Source of the DNA: DASZQY01 sp035548515 | GTDB taxonomy: Bacteria > Pseudomonadota > Alphaproteobacteria > Rhizobiales > Kaistiaceae | Reading direction: 5' to 3' | NCBI GenBank assembly: GCA_035548515.1 | Contig: DASZSW010000030.1 | Coordinates: forward strand, 1-7,410 | DNA: 7,410 nt | Part shown: positions 1 to 5,581 of the stretch, one piece after another | Position numbering within the stretch: position 1 is the stretch's first letter | Layout of the letters: every line of letters starts with the position of its first letter | The notes under the pieces: model-generated | The model's input: the letters and a program-made list of their open reading frames with translations, nothing else | The model's database searches: none | Told to the model about the DNA's origin: nothing | Position numbers and translations under genes: made by a program

Positions 1-381
1 ACCAAGAAGATCCTCGACCCGAAGATCAAGCTGGTCGCGACCTGCGTGCGCGTGCCGGTGTTCGTCTCGCACTCGGAGGCGGTCGCGGTCGAGTTCGCCA
101 ATCCGATCAGCGTCGAGGAAGCGCAGGACATTTTGCGCGAAGCGCCCGGCTGCCTGCTGATCGATAAGCGCGAGCCCGGCGGCTACATCACCCCCTACGA
201 GGCGGCCGGCGAGGACGCCACCTACATCAGCCGCGTCCGCGAGGACCCGACGGTCGAGAACGGCCTGATGCTGTGGGTGGTCTCCGACAACCTGCGCAAG
301 GGCGCGGCGCTCAACGCGGTGCAGATCGCCGAGGTGCTGATCAACCGCAAGCTGATCCAGCCGAAGCGCAAGGCAGCGTAG
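1..381 (+). CDS. asd: Aspartate-semialdehyde dehydrogenase, C-terminal part (5' end outside window)
   Basis: Asd reduces L-aspartyl-4-phosphate to aspartate semialdehyde with NADPH in the cytoplasm, the branch-point step towards lysine/diaminopimelate, methionine and threonine. The reading frame is open from base 1 and gives 126 residues, about the last third of a protein usually near 340 residues. The segment CVRVPVFVSHSEAVAVEF (visible residues 15-32) is the family signature: by family comparison Arg17 binds substrate and His24 is the active-site acid/base, 7 residues apart as expected. The C-terminal GLMLWVVSDNLRKGAALNAVQIAE (residues 83-106) is also typical, including the dinucleotide-site 'DNLRKGAALN' block. 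The catalytic Cys and the N-terminal Rossmann domain lie upstream of the window. The frame ends with a basic tail and TAG. A GtrA-family gene starts 11 nt downstream and could be co-transcribed. Identity is very secure; only the start is unknown. Confidence 0.96.
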   Translation, partial: TKKILDPKIKLVATCVRVPVFVSHSEAVAVEFANPISVEEAQDILREAPGCLLIDKREPGGYITPYEAAGEDATYISRVREDPTVENGLMLWVVSDNLRKGAALNAVQIAEVLINRKLIQPKRKAA

Positions 382-392
382 GGCAAGGCCCG

Positions 393-800
393 GTGGCGAA
401 CACCCGCTCCCTTCGCCACTGGGGCGGCTTCATTGTTTCGGGCCTGACCGCCGCGCTGATCGACGCGCTGATCACGTCGGGTCTGGTCCACGACTTCGGG
501 CTCGACCCGTTTTCGTCGCGCATCGCCGGCATCCTGGTCGCGATGGTGGCTGCGTGGCTGCTGCACCGCCGGCTTACCTTCGCCATGCGCAGCCTGCCGA
601 ACTGGCGCGAGTTCGTGCGCTTTGCCGCCGTTGCCTGGAGCGCCAACCTGCTCAACTACGTCATCTACAGCGCCATCCTGATCGCGCGGCCCGCGACCCT
701 GCCGTTCGTCGCGATCATCATCGCAACGGCGATCGCGGCGGTGTTCTCCTACCTCGGCTTCCGTCTCGGCGTCTTCCGCGAGCCGACCCCGCCGGCGTGA
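393..800 (+). CDS. GtrA-family small polytopic membrane protein
   Basis: Predicted 135-residue inner-membrane protein of the GtrA/DPMS family. Members are four-helix proteins thought to help move lipid-linked sugars (such as undecaprenyl-phosphate glucose) across the membrane, or to act beside glycosyltransferases. Hydrophobic segments fall at about residues 11-31, 42-58, 76-97 and 103-123. Family landmarks are AWLLHRRLTF (54-63, equivalent to the F..NR.WTF block), the SANLLNYVIY segment (83-92), and FSYLGFRLGVFR (118-129, the terminal F.F.G.R..VFR block). The start is taken as GTG at 393, with AAGG at 385-388 and 11 nt after the asd stop. The frame is open further upstream but only inside asd, so a longer form is unlikely. 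No glycosyltransferase is nearby, so the cargo is unknown. The gene is probably translated from an asd read-through transcript. It converges with pdxY, with 8 nt between stop codons. Confidence 0.85.
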   Translation: MANTRSLRHWGGFIVSGLTAALIDALITSGLVHDFGLDPFSSRIAGILVAMVAAWLLHRRLTFAMRSLPNWREFVRFAAVAWSANLLNYVIYSAILIARPATLPFVAIIIATAIAAVFSYLGFRLGVFREPTPPA

Positions 801-801
801 G

Positions 802-816
802 TCCGGTTCTACCGGA
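802..816. other. Short perfect hairpin at the gtrA/pdxY convergent junction
   Basis: TCCGGT, a TCT loop, then ACCGGA form a perfect 6-bp stem overlapping the pdxY stop codon and lying 2 nt past the gtrA stop. It sits where a bidirectional terminator would be expected. However, no T-tract follows on either strand, so a termination role is only a guess. Confidence 0.3.
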
Positions 817-1651
817 AAGGCGCGACCACGATCTCGGCGAGTGGCGGCGCCGCGAACGCGTCCTGTCCCTCCGCCAGCGGCATCTCATCGGCGTTGGCGT
901 CGCGCGCGATTTCGAGAAGGCGCACCACGGCCGACACCGCCCGGCCCATGGCATCAGACGGTATGGCTCCTTTCAGGCGGTGTCCGAGATACAGGGCGGC
1001 AAACAGATCGCCGGTGCCGTGCGGCGCATTTTCTATCTCGCGGTGGAAGACCAGGTGCGCTTCGTCACGCGTGACGACCAGTGCTCCGAACTTGCCAGGA
1101 TTGGCCAACGCCGAGGTGACGACGACCTCCCGCGGCCCGAGCGCCCGCGCCGCCGCCACGAGCCTGTCGTTGCTGTCGATGCGCATGCCTGTCAGCCACG
1201 CGAGCTCGTACCGGTTCGGTGTCGCGATATCGGCAACAGGCATCAGACGATCGCGAATGGCCGTCACCAGCGCCTCGGGCTGGAACCGTCCGTGGCTGTC
1301 GCCGAGGATCGGATCGCATAGAAACAGCCCTCCCGGATTGCGCGCCTTCACCGCGGCCGCGAGATCGGCCACCGAGGCGACCTGATCGACCGACCCGAAA
1401 TATCCGGAAAGCATGCCGCCGACTTCGCTCAGCCACTTTGCGCCGGCGATGTCCGCCACCAGCGCCTCGAACAACGCATTGTCGGGCGCGATGCGACTGG
1501 CGCGGCCGTGCCCGAGATGCCACGGCAGCAGCACGGTCGGCACCGACCACACCGGGAAGCCCATCCGCTGCAGCGCAAACACCGACGCGCGTCCGCCGAC
1601 ACTGCCGCGCGCGACGTGGCTGTTGACGGCGATGACGGCGGGTTTGGGCAT
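809..1651 (-). CDS. pdxY: Pyridoxal kinase (PdxY type)
   Basis: Cytoplasmic ATP-dependent kinase of the vitamin B6 salvage pathway, phosphorylating pyridoxal (possibly also pyridoxine or pyridoxamine) to the PLP-level cofactor. The 280-residue ribokinase-fold protein matches the usual 280-290 length. N-terminal NSHVARGSVGGRA (10-22) corresponds to the 'QSHVVYGHAGN' substrate loop of E. coli PdxY. LSGYFGS is at 81-87, CDPILGD at 112-118 (CDPVMG in the family) and TPNRYEL at 144-150. GTGD at 212-215 is the anion-hole motif, with Asp215 as likely catalytic base. The ATG at 1651 is preceded by AAGGA on the minus strand (bases 1658-1662) with 6-nt spacing, supporting this start. The gene stands alone: it converges with gtrA and is divergent from the CitE-like gene across a palindrome-rich 280-bp gap. 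A different ribokinase-family vitamin kinase (for example ThiD) is much less likely given the N-terminal motif. Confidence 0.93.
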   Translation of the reverse strand: MPKPAVIAVNSHVARGSVGGRASVFALQRMGFPVWSVPTVLLPWHLGHGRASRIAPDNALFEALVADIAGAKWLSEVGGMLSGYFGSVDQVASVADLAAAVKARNPGGLFLCDPILGDSHGRFQPEALVTAIRDRLMPVADIATPNRYELAWLTGMRIDSNDRLVAAARALGPREVVVTSALANPGKFGALVVTRDEAHLVFHREIENAPHGTGDLFAALYLGHRLKGAIPSDAMGRAVSAVVRLLEIARDANADEMPLAEGQDAFAAPPLAEIVVAPFR

Positions 1652-1675
1652 GCGCTGTCCTTAACGACGACGTGA

Positions 1676-1692
1676 CGCTTGTATCGCAAGCG
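1676..1692. repeat. Small hairpin upstream of pdxY
   Basis: CGCTTG, TATCG loop, CAAGCG: a perfect 6-bp stem 24 nt upstream of the pdxY start, in the region that would be its 5' leader or promoter. It is just outside palindromic element A. Function is unknown, and it may be an operator, a leader stem or chance. Confidence 0.3.
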
Positions 1693-1701
1693 GAGAGCGC
1701 A

Positions 1702-1852
1702 GTGCGACCCCCACCCGCCTCGCTTCGCTCGGCACCCCCCCCGCAAGGGGGAGGGATGATCGCGGTTCCTGCCTCAACGCTTCAGAATGAGGCACCGTCC
1801 CTCCCCCTTGCGGGGAGGGGGGACCGCCGAAGGCGGTGGGTGGGGGTCGCAC
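1702..1852. repeat. Palindromic element A (nested intergenic inverted repeat)
   Basis: Two imperfect inverted arms, 1702-1756 and 1798-1852, surround a 41-nt spacer. The outer ends GTGCGACCCCCACCC and GGGTGGGGGTCGCAC pair perfectly. The inner ends GCAAGGGGGAGGGA (1743-1756) and TCCCTCCCCCTTGC (1798-1811) also pair perfectly. The apex holds another 7-bp stem, TGCCTCA (1770-1776) with TGAGGCA (1788-1794). The whole element could fold as one long nested hairpin. The CTCCCCCTTGCGGGGAG core (1801-1817) matches the core of element B at 5582-5738, so both belong to one repeat family. Such mobile-looking, non-coding palindromes are frequent between genes in Hyphomicrobiales. This copy separates the divergent pdxY and CitE-like genes. 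Open frames crossing it are low-complexity artefacts. Confidence 0.8.
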
Positions 1853-1865
1853 GACGGTTTCAACG

Positions 1866-1894
1866 CCACGCGCTTCCGCGTTTGCTTCGCGTGG
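1866..1894. repeat. Inverted repeat between element A and the CitE-like gene
   Basis: CCACGCG (1866-1872) pairs perfectly with CGCGTGG (1888-1894) across a 15-nt loop that itself repeats the CTTCCGCG/GCTTCGCG pattern. It lies 37 nt upstream of the CitE-like start, in its likely 5' leader or promoter. No T-tract follows, so it is not an obvious attenuator. It could be a flank of element A or an operator. Confidence 0.4.
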
Positions 1895-1931
1895 GCTAAA
1901 GCATCCGCCGCGACGCCCTGGAGTCCCGCAC

Positions 1932-2849
1932 ATGCCCACCAGTCCGCGCCCCCGCCGGAGCGCGCTTTACGTTCCTGGCTCCAACGCCCGCGCCGTCGCC
2001 AAGGTGAAGGAGGTGCCGGCGGACGTCATCATCTTCGACCTTGAGGATTCGGTAAGCCCCGCCCAGAAGGAGCCGGCGCGCGAGGCAGTCGCCCGCGCCG
2101 TGACCGAGCTGGCCACCGGCCGGCGCGAAATCGTCGTGCGCGTCAATGGCCTCGACACGCCCTGGATCGCGCGCGACATCGCCGCGATCGCCGCCGCGCA
2201 GCCTGACGCGATCCTGCTTCCGAAGATCGAGCGCATCGACGACATCCGCCGCGCACGTGCCGCGATCACCGCCGCCAGCCCGCCGAAAGCGATGAACCTG
2301 TGGCTGATGATCGAGACGCCGGCCGCGATCCTCAACGCCGCGGCGATCGCCGCCATCGCTTCGCTGCCGCCGCCCGCGATCACCGGCTTCGTCATCGGCA
2401 CCAACGACCTTGCCGTCGAACTGGGCGTGCCGTTGAAGCCCGGCCGAGCCGCGCTGCTGCCGCATCTTTCGCAGGCACTGCTCGCCGCCCGCGCCCACGA
2501 TCTCGTCATCCTCGACGGCACGTTCAATGATCTCGACGACCGCAAGGGCCTCAAGGCGGAGTGCCTGCAAGGCCGCGAGATGGGCATGGACGGCAAGACC
2601 GTGATCCATCCCGCGCAGGTGCCGATCGCCAACGAGGCTTACGCTCCGGACGAAGAGGAGCTGATCTGGGCAAAGAAGATCGTCGCGGCCTTCGCAGAGC
2701 CGGGCAACGCCGGCGTCGAGGTCATGCGGCTATCGGGGCGGATGGTAGAGCGACTGCACGAGCGCCAGGCGAAGCGGATGATCGCGATGGCGGACGCGAT
2801 AACGGCGATGGAGAAGGAGACGGGGGCGGCGACGAGGCGGAGGAGATAG
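1932..2849 (+). CDS. HpcH/HpaI aldolase / CitE-like CoA-ester lyase
   Basis: Predicted 305-residue cytoplasmic TIM-barrel enzyme of the citrate lyase beta-like (CitE/malyl-CoA lyase) family. It would cleave, condense or hydrolyse a CoA ester such as malyl-CoA, methylmalyl-CoA or citramalyl-CoA, with Mg2+. Visible landmarks are RRSALYVPGSN (8-18), the DLEDSV motif (36-41), VRVNGLDT (69-76, with the probable CoA/substrate Arg70), LPKIE (96-100), MIETP with Glu128, GTNDLAVELG with Asp159 (likely Mg2+ ligand pair), and QGREMGMDGKTVIHPAQV (213-230). The length is normal for stand-alone members (about 280-320). ATG at 1932 has TGGAG eight nt upstream, and the protein then begins directly with the family's N-terminal strand; the upstream frame is repeat DNA. 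No citrate lyase alpha/gamma or ethylmalonyl-CoA genes are adjacent, so the true substrate cannot be assigned. The 3' end converges with leuD. Confidence 0.88.
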   Translation: MPTSPRPRRSALYVPGSNARAVAKVKEVPADVIIFDLEDSVSPAQKEPAREAVARAVTELATGRREIVVRVNGLDTPWIARDIAAIAAAQPDAILLPKIERIDDIRRARAAITAASPPKAMNLWLMIETPAAILNAAAIAAIASLPPPAITGFVIGTNDLAVELGVPLKPGRAALLPHLSQALLAARAHDLVILDGTFNDLDDRKGLKAECLQGREMGMDGKTVIHPAQVPIANEAYAPDEEELIWAKKIVAAFAEPGNAGVEVMRLSGRMVERLHERQAKRMIAMADAITAMEKETGAATRRRR

Positions 2850-2883
2850 GCGGGGCAACAGCACGTCGCGAGACCGCTCTAGA

Positions 2884-3489
2884 TCACACCCACGGGCGCT
2901 CGAGCGCTGATTCCTTTTCGAAAGCGGAGATGCGGTCGGTCTTTTCCAGGGTCACGCCGACGGCGTCGAGGCCGTTCAGCATGCAGTGCTTCCGGAAAGC
3001 GTCGATCTCGAAATGCACCACGCCGCCGTCAGGGCCGCGAATCTCCTGCTTCTCGAGATCGATCGACAGGGTCGCGTTGGAGCCACGCTCGGCATCGTCC
3101 ATCAGCTTGCCGAGGTCTGCCTTCGACACCTTGATCGGCAGGATGCCGTTCTGGAAACAGTTGTTGTAGAAAATATCGCCGAACTGGGTCGAGATGACCG
3201 AACGGATGCCGTAGTCGAGCAGCGCCCACGGTGCATGTTCGCGCGATGAGCCACAGCCGAAGTTATCGCCAGCGACGATGATCTTCGCCGTCTTGTATGC
3301 CGGCTTGTTCAGCACGAAATCCGGATTGAGCGAACCGTCGTCCTTGTAGCGCAGCTCGGCGAACAGGCCCTTGCCGAGGCCGGTGCGCGCAATGGTCTTC
3401 AGGTAATCCTTCGGAATGATCATGTCGGTGTCGACATTGATCATTTTGAGCGGCGCCGCGACGGCGGTAAGCGTTGTGAATTTTTCCAT
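2884..3489 (-). CDS. leuD: 3-isopropylmalate dehydratase small subunit
   Basis: LeuD is the swivelling-domain subunit of isopropylmalate isomerase, which with LeuC converts 2-isopropylmalate to 3-isopropylmalate in leucine biosynthesis. The 201-residue protein has the normal length. NVDTDMIIP (18-26) is the conserved N-terminal motif. GDNFGCGSSREHAPWAL (74-90) is the aconitase-type swivel motif that supplies substrate-contacting residues. FGDIFYNNCFQNGILPI (103-119) follows. ATG at 3489 is preceded by AAGGG (minus strand, bases 3497-3501) at suitable spacing. The partner leuC lies about 2.9 kb away on the same strand, so the pair is not a contiguous operon here. leuB, often found just downstream in alphaproteobacteria, is not in this window. 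The gene is divergent from deoD across 70 bp. Confidence 0.97.
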   Translation of the reverse strand: MEKFTTLTAVAAPLKMINVDTDMIIPKDYLKTIARTGLGKGLFAELRYKDDGSLNPDFVLNKPAYKTAKIIVAGDNFGCGSSREHAPWALLDYGIRSVISTQFGDIFYNNCFQNGILPIKVSKADLGKLMDDAERGSNATLSIDLEKQEIRGPDGGVVHFEIDAFRKHCMLNGLDAVGVTLEKTDRISAFEKESALERPWV

Positions 3490-3511
3490 TGGCGTTCCCT
3501 TCGGGCCGCTG

Positions 3512-3540
3512 TCATGCGACGGTCGGCCGGCAAGGTCAAG
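3512..3540 (-). promoter_or_regulatory. Candidate leuD promoter
   Basis: On the minus strand CTTGAC (3540-3535) is an exact alphaproteobacterial housekeeping -35 box, followed after 17 nt by GCATGA (3517-3512) as a poor -10. Initiation would be about 15 nt before the leuD ATG, just leaving room for its ribosome binding site. The leader is too short for a leucine attenuator peptide. The -10 match is weak, so confidence is modest. Confidence 0.35.
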
Positions 3541-3548
3541 TAGGGCCC

Positions 3549-3554
3549 GGAGGG
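3549..3554 (+). promoter_or_regulatory. Ribosome binding site fixing the GTG start of deoD
   Basis: GGAGGG lies 5 nt before GTG at 3560. The frame is open back to an ATG at 3416 inside leuD. The strong Shine-Dalgarno, and the fact that homology to DeoD begins exactly at TPHI after this GTG, select the shorter start. Confidence 0.75.
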
Positions 3555-3559
3555 CGACT

Positions 3560-4270
3560 GTGACACCCCATATCGAGGCAAAGCCGGGCGACTACGCCGA
3601 GGCCGTTCTCCTGCCCGGCGATCCGCTGCGGGCCAAATGGGTCGCCGACACATTCCTGGAGTCTCCGCGCCTGGTGAACAAGGTGCGCAACTGCTTCGGC
3701 TACACCGGCACCTACAAGGGCAAGCCGGTGAGCGTGCAGGCGACAGGCATGGGTCAGCCGTCGCTCGGCATCTACGTCCACGAGCTGATCAACATCTACG
3801 ACGTGAAGACGCTGATCCGTATCGGCACCTGCGGTGCGATCGTGCCGAAGGTGAAGCTGCGCGACATCGTCATCGCTTCGGGCGCATCGACCGACTCGGC
3901 CATGAACCGCGACGTCTTCGGCATGTACAACTTCGCGCCGGTCGCGGATTTCGGGCTGCTGCGCCGCGCCGTTGAGATCGCCGACGAGCGCCAGCTCCAT
4001 TGGCATGTCGGCGGCATCGTCTCGAGCGACGTCTTCTACCACCCCGACGGAACCAAGGTTTACGACGTGCTCGCGGCTCACGGCGTGCTAGGCGTCGAGA
4101 TGGAGACGGCGGCGCTCTACACCCTGGCCGCCCGGCATGGCCGCCGTGCCCTCACCATTTGCGCGGTATCGGATTCGCTGGTGACGCACGAACAGATAGA
4201 CCCCGAGTCGCGGCAGACGTCGCTGAAGGACATGGCCGAACTGGCGCTGACGGTCGCGACCGGAGGCTAG
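3560..4270 (+). CDS. deoD: Purine-nucleoside phosphorylase, hexameric DeoD type
   Basis: DeoD reversibly phosphorolyses purine (deoxy)ribonucleosides to free base and (deoxy)ribose-1-phosphate in purine salvage. The 236-residue cytoplasmic protein aligns along its length with E. coli DeoD (239 residues). TPHI at residues 2-5 supplies His4, which reaches into the neighbouring subunit's site. LLPGDPLRAKWVADTFLE (17-34) carries Gly20 and Arg24 for phosphate. Arg43 and Arg87 (IRIGTCGA) complete the phosphate site. GVEMETAALY (178-187) binds the ribose. AVSDSLVTHEQ with Asp205, and Arg218 in SRQT, match the catalytic Asp204/Arg217 pair. It starts at GTG with a strong GGAGGG site. It is divergent from leuD and ends on a CTAG shared with the stop of a minus-strand mini-ORF. 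No deoxyribose or other nucleoside genes are adjacent, so regulation is probably independent. Confidence 0.95.
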   Translation: MTPHIEAKPGDYAEAVLLPGDPLRAKWVADTFLESPRLVNKVRNCFGYTGTYKGKPVSVQATGMGQPSLGIYVHELINIYDVKTLIRIGTCGAIVPKVKLRDIVIASGASTDSAMNRDVFGMYNFAPVADFGLLRRAVEIADERQLHWHVGGIVSSDVFYHPDGTKVYDVLAAHGVLGVEMETAALYTLAARHGRRALTICAVSDSLVTHEQIDPESRQTSLKDMAELALTVATGG

Positions 4271-4497
4271 GGCCGCGGATCCGACGGCTGGGCGAGCGCA
4301 CGGCGCCGTCCGACTGAGAGCAGCAGCGGCGTCGCCAGGAGCACGGCGATAACGGGCCGCGTGCCGGGATTTTGCAGCATCGCGCTGACCTCTCCGCCAA
4401 CCCGCGCCGACTGGCCGGCCGATGCTATCGCGACGACGGCGAGGAAAACCACCGCCGCCGCGTATCGGATTTTTGCTTGGAGGGCGCGAGCCAGCAT
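4267..4497 (-). CDS. Hypothetical 76-residue double-hydrophobic protein
   Basis: I do not recognise this ORF. The ATG at 4497 lies 7 nt after the cytochrome b561 stop on the same strand, so it would be the last gene of that transcript. The product has a short basic N-terminus (RALQAKIR), a hydrophobic segment at about 12-27, a polar Gly/Ser stretch, a second hydrophobic segment at about 48-62, then RRR (64-66) and a short polar tail. That pattern suggests a two-helix membrane peptide, or a signal peptide plus one helix. Its TAG overlaps the deoD TAG in a shared CTAG. No convincing Shine-Dalgarno is seen (only GGTGGG inside the upstream gene), so translational coupling would be needed. The 230-bp gap after deoD holds nothing else. 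The frame also stays open upstream into cytochrome b561. A chance ORF in GC-rich DNA remains quite possible. Confidence 0.45.
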   Translation of the reverse strand: MLARALQAKIRYAAAVVFLAVVAIASAGQSARVGGEVSAMLQNPGTRPVIAVLLATPLLLSVGRRRALAQPSDPRP

Positions 4498-4504
4498 CGC
4501 AACA

Positions 4505-5032
4505 CTAGCCCACCGGCAGCATCTGCCTGAGGGTACGGTCCCGGAGCATGAGATGGTGGAAGATCGCCGCGAGTGCGTGCAGCCCAGCAAGCGCAATGAG
4601 TACCGTCGCCATGCGGTGGTGGATGTCCAGGATCTGGTGGCCCAGACGACGCGACTCGGAGATCAGCGGTTCGATCTGGCTGCCGTAGATCATCAACGCA
4701 TGGCCCTCGCGCCACGTCCCGACGATGGCGCTGAGCGGCACCAGCACAAGCAGCGCGTAGAGCAGCCAGTGCGAGACACGCGCCGCCAGCGCCATCAGGC
4801 CCGGCATCGGCGGCTTCGGCGGGCGCGTATCGAACAGGCGCCAGACGAGACGCAGCAAAACCAGCGCGAAAACGGTGAAGCCGATGGACTGGTGCAGTCC
4901 CATGATCGGCGAAGTCTCGTCACGGCCCCAGGTGCCGGCGATGAGCCATGCGGTGAGCACGAGGATGGCCGTGATCCAATGAATCGCCTGCGCAACAAGG
5001 CCGTAGCGATTTTCGGTGCCGAAAACGGACAT
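4505..5032 (-). CDS. Cytochrome b561 (CybB/YceJ-type), di-heme membrane protein
   Basis: Predicted 175-residue inner-membrane b-type cytochrome that passes electrons between quinol and a periplasmic or membrane partner; some relatives oxidise superoxide. Four helices are visible at about residues 12-32, 46-66, 84-104 and 138-160. The heme-ligand histidines expected from E. coli CybB (13, 45, 137, 151) correspond to His18 (AIHW), His47 (LHQSIG), His138 (DIHH) and His152 (GLHA); the 14-residue spacing of the last two is preserved. The C-terminal FHHLMLRDRTLRQMLP (158-173) is the usual family ending. ATG at 5032 has only a weak G-rich site upstream, but the protein starts typically with a short polar region before YGLVAQAIHW. 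It lies 98 nt downstream of the metallopeptidase, with an AT-rich patch between, and may be co-transcribed with the 76-residue ORF that follows. Its physiological redox partner is not evident. Confidence 0.93.
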   Translation of the reverse strand: MSVFGTENRYGLVAQAIHWITAILVLTAWLIAGTWGRDETSPIMGLHQSIGFTVFALVLLRLVWRLFDTRPPKPPMPGLMALAARVSHWLLYALLVLVPLSAIVGTWREGHALMIYGSQIEPLISESRRLGHQILDIHHRMATVLIALAGLHALAAIFHHLMLRDRTLRQMLPVG

Positions 5033-5101
5033 GCAGGAACCCCGCGGGTGAACTCGCTCCCATCTTTACGAAGAGATGTGGGTCGCCCGACGGCGTTGCG
5101 G

Positions 5102-5117
5102 CTTAAATATTCGTAAG
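5102..5117. promoter_or_regulatory. AT-rich imperfect palindrome upstream of cytochrome b561
   Basis: CTTAAATATTCGTAAG is an AT-rich island in GC-rich DNA, with CTTA/TAAG ends and an AATATT centre. It lies in the 98-nt gap between the metallopeptidase stop and the cytochrome b561 start, about 70-85 nt before the latter. It could be a promoter or operator for the cytochrome. It does not match the FNR-type TTGAT-N4-ATCAA box. Confidence 0.3.
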
Positions 5118-5130
5118 GTTGCTGGGAAAC

Positions 5131-5538
5131 CTATCCAGCTGCCGCCTCGATCTCTTCCATGTCGTCGTCGGACAGGCCGAAGTGGTGGCCGATCTCGTGG
5201 ACGAGAACATGGCTGACGATCGCGCCCAGCGTCTCTTCGTGCTCGGCCCAATAGTCGAGGATCGGCCGCCGGTAGAGCCAGATCATGTTGGGCATCTCGC
5301 CGGTCATCTCGGTGGCACCGTGGTGCGCCATCCCGACGCCCTGGAACAGCCCGAGGATGTCGAACTCCGACTCGATGCCGAGATCGCGCAGCACCTCCTC
5401 CTCCGGAAATTCGGTGACGCGGATCGGCACCTCGCCGACGAGATTGCGGAACGTGTCGGGCAACGCCGCGAAGGCGGTGCGGGCGATCGCCTCGATGTCG
5501 TCGAGGGATGGAGCCTGGTCGTCGGTGGAGATCGGCAT
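5131..5538 (-). CDS. Metallopeptidase family protein (zincin, HExxH; PF06262/DUF1025-like)
   Basis: Predicted 135-residue acidic cytoplasmic protein of the small minimal-zincin family common in alphaproteobacteria and actinobacteria. The C-terminal VLVHEIGHHFGLSDDDMEEIE (111-131) contains the HExxH zinc motif. His114, Glu115 and His118 are the expected ligands and catalytic residue, and Asp124 in the GLSDDD segment is a plausible third ligand. Upstream blocks LGLFQGVGM (62-70) and NMIWLYRRPILD (84-95) are also typical. There is no signal peptide. No substrate is known with confidence for this family, so peptidase activity is inferred from the motif. The ATG at 5538 is chosen because GGAGG precedes it by 8 nt on the minus strand; the longer open frame runs into palindromic element B and is rejected. 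Downstream on the same strand is cytochrome b561. Confidence 0.87.
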   Translation of the reverse strand: MPISTDDQAPSLDDIEAIARTAFAALPDTFRNLVGEVPIRVTEFPEEEVLRDLGIESEFDILGLFQGVGMAHHGATEMTGEMPNMIWLYRRPILDYWAEHEETLGAIVSHVLVHEIGHHFGLSDDDMEEIEAAAG

Positions 5539-5546
5539 GGCGGAAA

Positions 5547-5551
5547 CCTCC
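5547..5551 (-). promoter_or_regulatory. Ribosome binding site deciding the metallopeptidase start
   Basis: GGAGG on the minus strand (CCTCC at these bases) stands 8 nt before ATG 5538. An alternative ATG at 5553 overlaps this site and lacks its own Shine-Dalgarno, so the shorter 135-residue product is favoured. Confidence 0.65.
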
Positions 5552-5581
5552 ATCGCTGCGCGGCACGGGTCAAGGTAAGTC

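Noticed and set aside
554..1321. A 255-codon plus-strand frame over gtrA and antisense to pdxY
   Set aside because: Both underlying genes are clearly coding in other frames; the translation is Arg-rich without motifs.
1702..1852. Element A as a CRISPR array, attenuator or insertion sequence
   Set aside because: There are only two inverted arms, no regular direct repeats with spacers, no T-tract typical of a terminator and no transposase gene.
1661..1939. Short frames across element A (75 to 105 codons, both strands)
   Set aside because: They arise from stop-poor G/C runs in a palindromic repeat and show no coding character.
1967..2632. Long minus-strand open frames opposite the CitE-like gene (221 and 237 codons)
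   Set aside because: They mirror a well-supported coding gene in GC-rich DNA; their translations are Arg/Ala-rich with no recognisable domain and no ribosome binding site.
3416..3559. Longer deoD start inside leuD
   Set aside because: Homology to DeoD begins right after GTG 3560, which has a strong GGAGGG; the extra residues are antisense leuD.
5059..5081. Imperfect hairpin around CATCTTTACGAAGAGATG between metallopeptidase and cytochrome b561
   Set aside because: The stem is bulged and short, with no T-tract on either strand, so it is not a credible terminator.
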